Below are positions 5,566-13,485 of a stretch of 19,499 nt of DNA, piece after piece. Origin of the DNA: an uncultured Ruminococcus sp. (GTDB taxonomy: Bacteria; Bacillota; Clostridia; Oscillospirales; Ruminococcaceae); NCBI GenBank assembly GCA_910584195.1, contig CAJTYV010000040.1:1-19499 (forward strand). The letters run 5' to 3'. Position numbers and translations under genes: made by a program. Position 1 is the first letter of the stretch, and every line of letters starts with the position of its first letter. A model generated the notes under the pieces. It saw nothing but the letters and a program-made list of their open reading frames with translations, searched no databases and had not been told where the DNA came from.

Positions 5566-6369
5566 TTAGAATCCACCATAATGTTTTAAAGTTTCTGATG
5601 CGATTTTGGAGCCGATATTCATAGCCTTTTCAATATTATTTTCGAGCATATATGAGCAGATAAATCCTGCGTGATAGCTGTCACCACACCCTGTTGTGTC
5701 AATTATGTTTTCAACCTTCACAGCTTGCACCCTGAATTCCTGTCCATTAAAGTATGTAACGCTTCCACGTTCTGCAAGTGATACGTTGAACAGGCAACTG
5801 TATGTATTCGATAATTCTTTGAACTTCGGCAGGAGTTCTTCCGAGCCGCTTATCATAAAAAAATCAACATACGGAGCCAATCGTTCCATATTTGCAAAAT
5901 CTCTATATACATCAAAATCAACCGCAAGCTTAAAGCCAAAAGTTTTCTTAAGTTCAACTACTTGCGAAAAACACGAAGCCCAGAAATGAATAAAGACTAC
6001 ATCGGATTCTGATAAGATTTTTATTTCAGTATCATTCAGTACTATTTTATCGAGAATTTTCCCATCCCATGAATTATCTTTATAATACCTATCGCCGGAT
6101 TCTGTAAGGTAAGTCATATTATTTGCAGTCTTATACCTTTCATCAATGCGTATGTATTTTTTATCAATATCAAACTTTTCTATTGAATTCATTATAACTT
6201 CTGCATATTTATCTTTTCCAACAACACCAAGAAGCGTAACATCTATATTCTTAAAATGTGAGGCATGAGCGGCAAAATTTAATGCTTCTCCTCCGGGTCT
6301 GATTATTTCAGTACCATAAAAAACATCTGCACATATACAAGGAAGTGCAGTCAGCTTAATTTTATTCAT
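5566..6369 (-). CDS. PfkB-family sugar kinase, FrlD-like
   Basis: A 267-aa ribokinase/PfkB-family kinase that would use ATP to phosphorylate a sugar or sugar derivative. The N-terminal substrate-site motif RPGGEALNFAAH is at residues 24-35. The C-terminal signature DTTGCGDSYHAGF is at 224-236, with the anion hole GCG and catalytic base D230. The overall layout and the ending ETLKHYGGF resemble fructoselysine 6-kinase FrlD, but the substrate is unproven. The start at 6369 is chosen because GAGGTGATAT lies just upstream; the longer frame to 6411 has none. It runs antisense to the late operon between terL and the portal gene, with its own strong promoter, which is the arrangement of a moron (cargo gene). 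No clear terminator is seen at its 3' end. Confidence 0.88.
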   Translation of the reverse strand: MNKIKLTALPCICADVFYGTEIIRPGGEALNFAAHASHFKNIDVTLLGVVGKDKYAEVIMNSIEKFDIDKKYIRIDERYKTANNMTYLTESGDRYYKDNSWDGKILDKIVLNDTEIKILSESDVVFIHFWASCFSQVVELKKTFGFKLAVDFDVYRDFANMERLAPYVDFFMISGSEELLPKFKELSNTYSCLFNVSLAERGSVTYFNGQEFRVQAVKVENIIDTTGCGDSYHAGFICSYMLENNIEKAMNIGSKIASETLKHYGGF

Positions 6370-6424
6370 TATATCACCTCTAAATTCTAATTTGTGAGGC
6401 TGATGCCCCATATTATTTTATAAA

Positions 6425-6454
6425 ATTATACCACAATCCCATTGAAAAAGTCAA
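6425..6454 (-). promoter_or_regulatory. Promoter of the PfkB-like kinase
   Basis: On the minus strand: TTGACT (6454-6449), an 18-bp spacer and TATAAT (6430-6425), with TGG directly before the -10 box giving an extended -10. It is close to consensus. The -35 box lies within 3 nt of the portal gene's ribosome binding site, so the kinase unit fills the whole gap between the two phage genes. Confidence 0.8.
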
Positions 6455-6472
6455 GAAAAGGAGTTGATTCTC

Positions 6473-7018
6473 ATGGGTATTTTCACAGGACTTTTCAAGT
6501 CCAGAGATAAGCCAAAAAACAGTTACGACAGTCCGTCCTACACATATTTTTTCGGACGAGCGAACAGCGGTAAACGTGTAACCGACAGAACAGCCTTGCA
6601 GCATATTGCGGTTTATGCCTGCGTAAGAGTACTGTCGGAGGCTATCTCACAACTTCCGCTTCATGTGTACAAATACAATGATAAAGGAAAAGAGCGAGTG
6701 CCGCAGCACCCGCTTTACTTTTTGCTCCACGACCAACCTAATCCTGAAATGACATCATTTGTATTCCGTGAAACACTGATGAGCCATCTACTGATTTATG
6801 GCAATGCCTATGCACAGATTATCCGAAACGGCAGAGGTGATGTCATTGGTCTGTATCCGCTGATGCCTGATAAAATGAAAGTAGACCGTGACGATAAAAA
6901 CCGCTTGATATATATTTACAGCCGTTATGATGAAGCCAATCCAAATATGAAAGAACAAGGCGATATAATTCTGTACGCTGATGAAATTCTCCACATTCCC
7001 GGCTTAGGGTTCAATGGA
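6473..7018 (+). CDS. Phage portal protein, exon 1 (interrupted by group II intron)
   Basis: This encodes the first 182 residues of an HK97-type portal, the dodecameric ring at the capsid vertex through which DNA enters. Typical features are ALQHIAVYACVRVLSEAISQLPLH (near residues 41-64), YFLLHDQPNPEMTS, and ADEILHIPGLGFNG at the end. The ATG at 6473 has AAAAGGAG 9 nt upstream. The unspliced frame reads only six more codons into the intron (VRPDRA) and stops at 7039. Joined to 9521-10231 it gives 419 codons including the stop, so 418 aa, with the conserved text GLGFNG|LVGYSP restored. Without splicing only a 188-residue fragment would be made. Confidence 0.92.
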
Positions 7019-7599
7019 GTGCGCCCAGATAGGGCATAATGAGAAGTAGAAAGATGGTACTACCATGTAAGACAACGCATGAAATAACCTGCTTTATCGG
7101 AAGATGAAAATCAACCGGGAGTGTAGTATAGCAGGAAAGCAGTAAGTTGATTAAAGATAATTTATCACGACTGAACTGCAATATTAAGTGAATACGAGGA
7201 TAAACCTGTGTTTGGTTAAGGCGAGTTTCCAGTTTCGGTTAAGCCACGACAAGGGAAAGTATATGTCACCCCTGACATGAGTATGAATGAATTAGTCCAT
7301 TGTTCATTCAGTTGTCAACGAACTCATGTAACCCGCAAGAGAACTTGTGGTAAAGAAACGAAAGCATATCCGACAATTCACATACCAACTCATTATGTTA
7401 ACTGGGGATTGCCTAAAACGGAATGCCAAATGGCTATGTGTAATGCCGAAAGGTGATAAATTCTAAGTGTAAAAAGCAAGGAAGATGACACTGAATATCC
7501 GTCAAGGCAACGGAGCGTTCGTAGTAGTCCGAGAGAGTTAATGGCTCTCACATGGCAAAGGAACGCAGTTGTTATGTACTAAAATGAAAAGAAGTTAGG

Positions 7600-7611
7600 G
7601 AGGAATACCTC
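7600..7611 (+). promoter_or_regulatory. Ribosome binding site of the maturase gene within a hairpin
   Basis: GAGG (7600-7603) pairs with CCTC (7608-7611) across AATA, hiding the ribosome binding site one base before the ATG. In Ll.LtrB the equivalent domain IVa hairpin is the high-affinity LtrA site, and LtrA binding there represses its own translation; the same control is likely here. Confidence 0.6.
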
Positions 7612-7612
7612 A

Positions 7613-9418
7613 ATGACACCAACGATTGAAATTTTAGAAAACGTAAGCAGAAACTCACAACAAAACAAGGATGAAGTATTTACAAGATTATACCGATATA
7701 TGCTTCGTCCTGATATTTATTATGTAGCCTATAAAAACCTATATGCCAATAACGGTGCATCAACCAAAGGCGTAAATAACGATACGGCAGACGGTTTCGG
7801 AGAAGAAAAGATAATGAAAATTATCAGACTATTGCAAAACGAAACATATATGCCAAGTCCGTCAAGACGCACCTATCGAAAGAAAACAAATGGTAAAATG
7901 CGTCCGTTAGGCATTCCAACATTTACAGACAAACTTGTGCAGGAAGTTTTGAGAATGATTCTGCAAGCAGTTTATGAACCTGTTTTTCTGGACTGTTCTC
8001 ACGGTTTCAGACCAAACAAAAGCTGTCATACTGCATTAAAATCTATTACAAAGGGCTTCAATGGCGTACGTTGGTTTGTAGAGGGAGATATAAAAGGCTG
8101 TTTTGATAATATCAATCATACAAAATTGATTGAGATTATTGGCAAAAAAATCAAGGACGCAAGGCTAATCAAACTGATATGGAAGTTTCTGAAAGCAGGA
8201 TATATGGAAGATTGGATGTATAACGCAACTTACAGCGGAACGCCACAGGGTGGTATTGTTTCACCAATTTTGGCTAATATATACCTGCACGAACTTGACA
8301 AATTCGTTGTTGAACTTGCAAAAGGTTTTAACCGCAAGGGAAAGAGCTATGCAAGTAAGGAATACGAGACAGTCAGACATCAAATGAGAAAATTAAATCC
8401 GCTGATTGAAAATTCAGAGGGAGCAGAGCGTGAACGGCTGATTAAACAGAAGAAAACAATTCGGGCAAAGCTGCTAAAAATCCCTTACAAAGCACAGATT
8501 GACAAGAAAATTAAATATGTGCGATACGCTGATGATTTTCTTATTGGAGTAAATGGCAGTAAAGAGGACTGTCAGGCAATAAAGCAAAAATTGTCAGAGT
8601 TTATCTCGGATGAACTCAAAATGAAACTTTCGGAAGAAAAAACCTTGATTACGCACAGCAGTGACTTTGCAAGATTTTTAGGCTATGATGTGAGGGTAAG
8701 GCGAAATAATGATGTTCGCAAAGCTGGAAATACCACACAGCGGACATTGAGCCAAACAGCGGAATTAACAGTTCCGTTAAATGACAAGATTATGAAGTTT
8801 TTGTTTGACAAGAAAATAATAGTTCAGACAAAAGACGGAAAAATCAAGCCATGGGTACGCCTTTCCCTCACAAGATGCAGTGACCTTGAAATCATTACAG
8901 CTTATAACGCTGAATTAAGGGGAATATGCAACTACTATGCTTTAGCAAGCAATTTCGGAAAATTAAATTATTTCGGTTACCTGATGGAGTACAGTTGCCT
9001 TAAAACCCTTGCTTGTAAGCACAAGACAACAATAGCAAAAATCATAAGAAAAAACAAGGACGGTAAAGGCAAGTGGCGTATAGCGTATCAAAATAGAAAA
9101 GGTCAATGCTATTGCTATTTCGCTAATTTCAGTGAATGCAAAGAGTCAAGATATTTCACTGACGCTATAGATACGACAGCTATGAGACATTCACGAACAA
9201 AAACTGTCTTTGAACAAAGGTTATCTGCAAAAGTATGCGAATTATGTGGATGCGCCGATGCAGAACACTATGAAATTCATCATGTTCACAAAGTGAAAGA
9301 CCTAAAAGGTAAGGAATTTTGGGAACAAGTAATGATTGCAAAAAGAAGGAAAACAATAGTCGTCTGTAAGGAGTGCCATAAGAAAATCCACAAAAAAAGA
9401 GTTTCTAATACGAAGTAA
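7613..9418 (+). CDS. ltrA: Group II intron-encoded protein (LtrA-type reverse transcriptase/maturase/endonuclease)
   Basis: A 601-aa protein (LtrA is 599 aa) that helps the intron fold and splice and copies it into new DNA sites. Order of domains: N-terminal RT-0 region; RT fingers/palm with RPLGIPTFTDKLVQE, HGFRPNKSCH, EGDIKGCFDNINH and GTPQGGIVSPILANIYLHELD; catalytic YADD at 305-308; maturase X domain around 390-490 (RGICNYYALASNF); DNA-binding region; and HNH endonuclease at about 542-598 with C542, C545, the IHH pair (H556, H557), a second Cys pair and HKKIH. All catalytic motifs are present and the frame is open throughout. It lies in intron domain IV. The start at 7613 matches the LtrA N terminus (MKPTMAILERIS versus MTPTIEILENVS). 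Confidence 0.95.
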   Translation: MTPTIEILENVSRNSQQNKDEVFTRLYRYMLRPDIYYVAYKNLYANNGASTKGVNNDTADGFGEEKIMKIIRLLQNETYMPSPSRRTYRKKTNGKMRPLGIPTFTDKLVQEVLRMILQAVYEPVFLDCSHGFRPNKSCHTALKSITKGFNGVRWFVEGDIKGCFDNINHTKLIEIIGKKIKDARLIKLIWKFLKAGYMEDWMYNATYSGTPQGGIVSPILANIYLHELDKFVVELAKGFNRKGKSYASKEYETVRHQMRKLNPLIENSEGAERERLIKQKKTIRAKLLKIPYKAQIDKKIKYVRYADDFLIGVNGSKEDCQAIKQKLSEFISDELKMKLSEEKTLITHSSDFARFLGYDVRVRRNNDVRKAGNTTQRTLSQTAELTVPLNDKIMKFLFDKKIIVQTKDGKIKPWVRLSLTRCSDLEIITAYNAELRGICNYYALASNFGKLNYFGYLMEYSCLKTLACKHKTTIAKIIRKNKDGKGKWRIAYQNRKGQCYCYFANFSECKESRYFTDAIDTTAMRHSRTKTVFEQRLSAKVCELCGCADAEHYEIHHVHKVKDLKGKEFWEQVMIAKRRKTIVVCKECHKKIHKKRVSNTK

Positions 9419-9424
9419 CAATGG

Positions 9425-9520
9425 AAAGCCGTATACATCGAGAGGTGTAAGTACGGTTTGGGGAGAGGGGCAAGCAAACCTACAATAGAAATATTGCAAG
9501 GCGGCTTTTCCCTACTCTAC
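9425..9520 (+). ncRNA. Group II intron domains V and VI
   Basis: Domain V spans about 9425-9459: the catalytic triad AGC at 9427-9429, lower stem CCGTA/TACGG, and upper stem ACATC/GGTGT closed by GAGA. Domain VI follows to 9520: AGAG...CTCT near the 3' end with the unpaired A at 9514, 7 nt from the intron end, which would form the branch point. These are the parts most diagnostic of a functional group II ribozyme. Confidence 0.88.
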
Positions 9521-10231
9521 TTGGTTGGATATTCGCCGATTGCACTTGCTAAAAATGCAATCGGTATTTCTATTGCCTGCGAGGAGTATGGTGCGTCATT
9601 CTTTGGAAATGGTGCAAGTCCGTCAGGTGTCCTTGAACACCCCGGAGTAATCAAAAATCCTGAACGTGTGCGTGACGCATGGCAGAGAGCCTACGGCGGA
9701 AGAAACGCCCATAAAGTTGCAGTGCTCGAAGAGGGCATGAAATTTACACCCATTGCAATTCCGAATAATGAGGCTCAGTTCCTGGAAACCCGAAAATTTC
9801 AGATTGAAGAAATCGCAAGGCTATACAGGGTGCCGCTTCATATGATTGGTGACCTTGACCACGCCACATTTTCAAATGTGGAGCATCTGTCACTTGATTT
9901 CGTCAAATACAGCCTTGACCCCTGGATTGTCCGCTGGGAACAGGAACTTATGAAAGCACTTCTTTCTAATTCCGAAAAAGGACAATATTTCATCAAATTC
10001 AATGTTGACGGACTTTTGCGTGGAGATTATGCAAGCAGAATGCAGGGATATGCTACTGCAAGACAGAACGGCTGGATGTCAGCTAATGATATTCGTGAAA
10101 TGGAAGATATGAATATGATTCCTGCCGAAGAAGGCGGAAATCTCTATCTTGTAAATGGTTCATTTACAAAACTCGCAGATGCAGGGGCATTTGCAAATCA
10201 AAATTCAGTAAAGGAGAAAGAAACCGAATGA
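9521..10231 (+). CDS. Phage portal protein, exon 2
   Basis: This encodes residues 183-418 of the portal. It opens with LVGYSPIALAKNAIG and continues with CEEYGASFFGNGASPSGVLEHPG, the most recognisable HK97 portal block, then QIEEIARLYRVPLHMIGDLDHATFSNVEHLSLDFVKYSLDPW and a C-terminal helical part. The open frame runs 63 nt back into the intron 3' end to a non-ATG codon, but these intron codons have no portal similarity and no ribosome binding site, so a separate start is unlikely. The stop overlaps the next gene's ATG (ATGA at 10228-10231), giving translational coupling to the protease. Confidence 0.92.
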   Translation: MVGYSPIALAKNAIGISIACEEYGASFFGNGASPSGVLEHPGVIKNPERVRDAWQRAYGGRNAHKVAVLEEGMKFTPIAIPNNEAQFLETRKFQIEEIARLYRVPLHMIGDLDHATFSNVEHLSLDFVKYSLDPWIVRWEQELMKALLSNSEKGQYFIKFNVDGLLRGDYASRMQGYATARQNGWMSANDIREMEDMNMIPAEEGGNLYLVNGSFTKLADAGAFANQNSVKEKETE

Positions 10232-10973
10232 AGAAATTCTGGAACTTTGTGAAAAACGAAGATACTTCTGAAACAGAACTTCTGTTTAACGGACCTATAT
10301 CGGAAGATACATGGTGGGGCGATGAAGTCACACCTGCCCTGTTCCGTGATGAACTTTCAAAAGTAAGCGGAAATCTGACCGTTTGGCTGAACAGCCCCGG
10401 CGGAGATGTGTTCGCGGCAAGTCAGATTTATTCCATGCTGAAAAATCATAAAGGTAAGGTTACTGTTAAGATTGACGGCATTGCCGCCTCTGCTGCCTCT
10501 GTTGTTGCAATGGCAGGAGTGAAACTCTTATCGCACCTACGGCTATGATGATGATACATGACCCCTCAACGGTAGCTACAGGCAATAAGGCAGATATGGA
10601 AAAGGCAATTGAACTTCTGGAGGAAGTAAAGGAAAGCATAATCAATGCTTATGAAACAAAATCACATCTCAGCCGAAACAAGATAGCAAAGATGATGTCA
10701 GATGAAACCTGGCTCAATGCTAAAAAGGCTCATGAAATGGGATTTGTGGACGGTATTCTCTTTGCAGATAAAAAGGCTCCATTTATTCCCGAAAAGGAAG
10801 AAGAGGAAGAAAAGCAGGAGGAGGAAAAAGAGGAAGATTCCCTTACTGCAATGACATATTCAAAATCAAAGAATATGACTGCATTTTTATCCAAAGTATC
10901 CGCAACAGCAGAACCCGTCAAAGGTACACCAATAGACCAGCTTGATAAAAGACTGGCACTTCTTAAATATTGA
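10228..10973 (+). pseudogene. ClpP-like prohead protease, frameshifted
   Basis: Two overlapping frames, 10228-10548 and 10545-10973, together encode one S14/ClpP-like phage protease. The first part has NSPGGDVFAASQIY (residues 55-68) and the nucleophile S88 in GIAASAASVVAMAG; the second has MMMIHDPSTVATGNKADM with the catalytic His. The expected text between them, AGDExLIAPTAMMMIHDP, is recovered by adding a single base after 10519, so one base appears lost there (GGAGTGAA for GGAGATGAA). The break separates Ser from His and should abolish activity. A Glu-rich tail ends the protein. Its role would be to mature the prohead by cleaving capsid and scaffold domains. There is no slippery site, so this is a mutation or a sequencing error. 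Confidence 0.85.
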
Positions 10974-10988
10974 TTGGAGGAATGTTAA

Positions 10989-12182
10989 ATGACTATTAAA
11001 GAACTCAGGGAAAAAAGAGCAAAGGCATGGGATACAGCCCGTGATTTCCTCGACAGCAAGAGAAATGCAAACGGCGTTCTCAATGAAGAAGATTCAAAAA
11101 CATACGATGCAATGGAAAAGACCATTGTTGACCTCGGCAAGGAAATACAGCGTCTTGAAAGACAGGCTGAAATCGAGGCTGAAATGAACAAGGCTACTTC
11201 AACGCCTGTTCTCGGCAAGCCTGCCGCACCAACTTTAACCGAAAAGACAGGTACAGCAAGTGATAGCTACAAAAATGCTTTCTGGAACAGTATCAGAAAC
11301 CGCAACTGGATTGATGTCAATAATGACCTGCATATCGGAACCGATGCAGAGGGCGGCTATCTTGTGCCTGATGAGTTTGAAAGAAAACTTATCGAGGCTC
11401 TTGAGGAAGAAAGCATTTTCCGTCAGATGGCAACTGTTATCAAAACTTCCAATGGTGACCGCAAAATTCCGATTGTTACATCAAAGGGCGAAGCTGTGTG
11501 GATGGACGAGGAACAGCAGTATACTCTCTCCGATGATACATTCGGTCAGGCATCACTTTCCGCATTCAAACTTGGCACTGCAATCAAGATTTCAGAGGAA
11601 TTGCTGAATGATTCCGTATTCGACCTGCCGTCATATATTGCCCGTGAATTTGCAAGAAGAATCGGTGCAAAGGAAGAAGAGGCATTCTTTGTTGGTGACG
11701 GAAAGGGCAAGCCTACCGGTATATTCAATGCCACAGGAGGTGCGGAAGATGGCGTAACAGCTGCGTCAGCTTCCATTACCTTTGATGATGTTATGGAGCT
11801 TTTCTATTCTCTCAGAAGTCCATATCGCAAAAAGGCTGTATGGGTTCTCAATGATTCTACTGTAAAGGCTCTCCGCAAACTTAAGGATAATACAGGCAAT
11901 TACATCTGGAATCCGTCTGTTCAGGCAGGTGTTCCCGATACAATCCTTAACCGTCCTTACAAGACTTCAAGCTATGTGCCTGAACTCAAGGCAGGCAATA
12001 AGTGTATGGCTTTCGGTGATTTCAAATATTACTGGATTGCTGACAGACAGGGACGTTCTTTCAAAAGGCTCAATGAACTTTTTGCAATGACAGGACAGGT
12101 AGGATTCCTTGCAAGTCAGCGTCTTGACGGTAAACTCATTCTCCCGGAAGCTGTAAAGACACTCTCAATCAAGAAAGCGTGA
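10989..12182 (+). CDS. Phage major capsid protein, HK97 family
   Basis: A 397-aa HK97-fold shell protein. Residues 1-75 are charged and helical (KELREKRAKAWDTARDFLDS and on), the scaffold-like delta domain normally removed by the prohead protease. The capsid domain begins near residue 110 with DAEGGYLVPDEFERKLIEALEEESIFRQMATV, followed by the E-loop region and FVGDGKGKPTGIF near 235-250, and ends with GQVGFLASQRLDGKLILPEAVKTL. The start at 10989 has GGAGG 8 nt upstream. It is intact and lies 15 nt after the broken protease gene, so delta-domain removal may fail in this copy unless another protease acts. Confidence 0.95.
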   Translation: MTIKELREKRAKAWDTARDFLDSKRNANGVLNEEDSKTYDAMEKTIVDLGKEIQRLERQAEIEAEMNKATSTPVLGKPAAPTLTEKTGTASDSYKNAFWNSIRNRNWIDVNNDLHIGTDAEGGYLVPDEFERKLIEALEEESIFRQMATVIKTSNGDRKIPIVTSKGEAVWMDEEQQYTLSDDTFGQASLSAFKLGTAIKISEELLNDSVFDLPSYIAREFARRIGAKEEEAFFVGDGKGKPTGIFNATGGAEDGVTAASASITFDDVMELFYSLRSPYRKKAVWVLNDSTVKALRKLKDNTGNYIWNPSVQAGVPDTILNRPYKTSSYVPELKAGNKCMAFGDFKYYWIADRQGRSFKRLNELFAMTGQVGFLASQRLDGKLILPEAVKTLSIKKA

Positions 12183-12187
12183 TGTAA

Positions 12188-12460
12188 ATGATAACGCTGA
12201 AAGAAGCGAAAAATTATCTGCGAGTGGATTATGATGAAGATGACAAGCTGATTAATAATCTGCTCTCCACATCAAAACAGCTTGTTATGGACGTTGGCAG
12301 AATGAGTGAAGAGGATTTTTCTGTGAATGAAGATACAGTGCGGACGGCTGTGCTGTTCGCACTTGGTTATCTTTATGAAAACCGAAATAATCCTGATTAC
12401 AAAAAGCTGACATTGAATTTACGTTCAATTTTGTTTGCACAGAGAGAGGGTGTTATCTGA
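12188..12460 (+). CDS. Head-tail connector protein (HK97 gp6-like)
   Basis: A 90-aa, mostly helical protein of the gp6-like/DNA-packaging connector family (ITLKEAKNYLRVDYDEDDKLINNLL at the N terminus is the family hallmark, then VRTAVLFALGYLYENRN). It would form a ring beneath the portal to prolong the DNA channel. The ATG lies 5 nt after the capsid stop without a strong ribosome binding site, so coupling to upstream translation is likely. Its last base overlaps the next ATG. Confidence 0.88.
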   Translation: MITLKEAKNYLRVDYDEDDKLINNLLSTSKQLVMDVGRMSEEDFSVNEDTVRTAVLFALGYLYENRNNPDYKKLTLNLRSILFAQREGVI

Positions 12461-12813
12461 TGGAAATTGGAAAACTGAATCAGCGAATCACAATACTTGA
12501 ACACAGAACAGTGATTGATGAAATTGGCAATCACATTACAAAATGGGAAGAAACCTTTTCACTCTGGGCAAGTGTTACTACGAAATCAGTGACAGAAACC
12601 ACCGATGCAGGAGTAACAAAAGAGGTACAGAAACTTGAATTCCTGATAAGGCAAAGTCCTGCATCACTTAACATCAACAGTACAGCTTTCCGTATTCTGT
12701 TCAGAAACAATATTTATGATATCACGGGAATTGCTCCTTTATATGACCACAACAGCTATATGAAAATCGAGGGTGAAACGAGAAAGGCGGGTAATCGGGG
12801 TGACATCAATTGA
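12460..12813 (+). CDS. Phage head closure/head-tail adaptor protein (SPP1 gp16-like)
   Basis: A 117-aa beta-rich protein. MEIGKLNQRITILEHRTVIDEIGNHITKWEETFSLWASV is the typical start of the head-tail joining (stopper) family, and the C-terminal half, FLIRQSPASLNINSTAFRILFRNNIYDITGI, fits its beta-barrel. It would close the head after packaging. It begins in a TGATGG overlap with the connector gene and its end overlaps the start of the next gene by 14 nt. Confidence 0.9.
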   Translation: MEIGKLNQRITILEHRTVIDEIGNHITKWEETFSLWASVTTKSVTETTDAGVTKEVQKLEFLIRQSPASLNINSTAFRILFRNNIYDITGIAPLYDHNSYMKIEGETRKAGNRGDIN

Positions 12814-13168
12814 TAATCTTGCAGATGAAATCATGAAAGGTCTGACAGAATATGCTGACCTTGCAGACACAGAAATGAAAAAGGCTGTAAGAAAGACTGC
12901 TACAGCTGTAAAAAAAGAAATATCAGCAAATGCTCCTAAGCGTACAGGTAAATATGCTAAAAGCTGGACTTCCAAAAAGACAAAGGAAACCAGCCATTCA
13001 CTTGAAATGACTGTACATTCCAAAAACAGATATCAGCTGGCACACCTTTTGGAGAAAGGACACGCCAAGCGTGGCGGTGGCAGAGTGTCGGGCACACCAC
13101 ATATTGCACCTGCAGAGGAATGTGGTGTGCAGTTACTTGAAAAACTAATCGAGGAGGCGTTATCATGA
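12800..13168 (+). CDS. HK97 gp10-like tail completion protein
   Basis: A 122-aa protein from a GTG start. It has the family motif ANAPKRTGKYAKSW at about 44-57, then YQLAHLLEKGHAKRGG and a PHIAPA turn, as in HK97 gp10 proteins that join the tail to the head. GTG at 12800 is preferred because AAAGGCGGG lies 8-10 nt upstream; a longer GTG start at 12773 has its GAGG directly abutting and would extend the overlap with the adaptor gene. The stop overlaps the next ATG (ATGA). Confidence 0.87.
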   Translation: MTSIDNLADEIMKGLTEYADLADTEMKKAVRKTATAVKKEISANAPKRTGKYAKSWTSKKTKETSHSLEMTVHSKNRYQLAHLLEKGHAKRGGGRVSGTPHIAPAEECGVQLLEKLIEEALS

Positions 13169-13482
13169 CTTACGAACAAATAGCAGAAATGATGGAGGAA
13201 ATGGAACTTCCTTTTGCGTATCATCATTTTGCAGAAGGTGAAAGTCCTGCACCTCCTTTTCTGCTTTTTTTGTCACCCGGAGAGAATACTTTCTCTGCCG
13301 ATAACTATATGTATTTCAGCTTTAAAAAGCTGGATATTGAACTTTATACAGACATTAAGAATCCTGAAACAGAAGAAAATATTGAAAGGGTTCTTAAACG
13401 TCATAAGATTTATTACACAAAATCAGAAGTATGGATAGAGTCGGAAAAACTCTATGAAGTGCTATACGAAACGGAGGTATAA
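13165..13482 (+). CDS. Probable tail terminator/minor capsid-type protein
   Basis: A 105-aa protein with PPFLLFLSPGENTFSADNYMYFSFKKLDIELYTDIKNPETEENIERVL, a pattern common in Firmicute siphophages at this exact place between the gp10-like gene and the major tail gene. Position suggests the tail terminator that caps the tail tube and joins it to the head, but no family name is certain. It starts in an ATGA overlap with the upstream gene. Confidence 0.75.
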   Translation: MTYEQIAEMMEEMELPFAYHHFAEGESPAPPFLLFLSPGENTFSADNYMYFSFKKLDIELYTDIKNPETEENIERVLKRHKIYYTKSEVWIESEKLYEVLYETEV

Positions 13483-13485
13483 CCT

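Larger units (their letters stand above)
7019..9520 (+). mobile_element. Group IIA (Ll.LtrB-like, ML lineage) intron in the portal gene
   Basis: A 2502-nt intron, close to the 2.49 kb of Lactococcus Ll.LtrB. The 5' end GTGCGCCCAGATAGGG matches the GUGYG consensus and the start of Ll.LtrB. The 3' end is CTACTCTAC, with AY at the boundary and a bulged A 7 nt from the end. EBS1 TCCATTG (7296-7302), in the loop of an 8-bp hairpin (7284-7291 with 7303-7310), pairs perfectly with exon bases CAATGGA (7012-7018). A candidate EBS2 AACCT (7203-7207) pairs with GGGTT (7007-7011), with one G-U pair. The 594 nt before the maturase gene are ribozyme domains I-III and the start of IV, with no other gene. 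Ribozyme and protein look complete, so it is probably splicing- and mobility-competent. Confidence 0.93.

Noticed and set aside
9458..10231. Independent gene starting at 9458
   Set aside because: The first 21 codons are intron domains V-VI; similarity to portals begins exactly at the predicted 3' splice site.
10500..10560. Programmed frameshift in the protease gene
   Set aside because: There is no slippery heptamer or T-rich slip site at the break, and ClpP-like prohead proteases are not known to use one here. A one-base loss explains it better.
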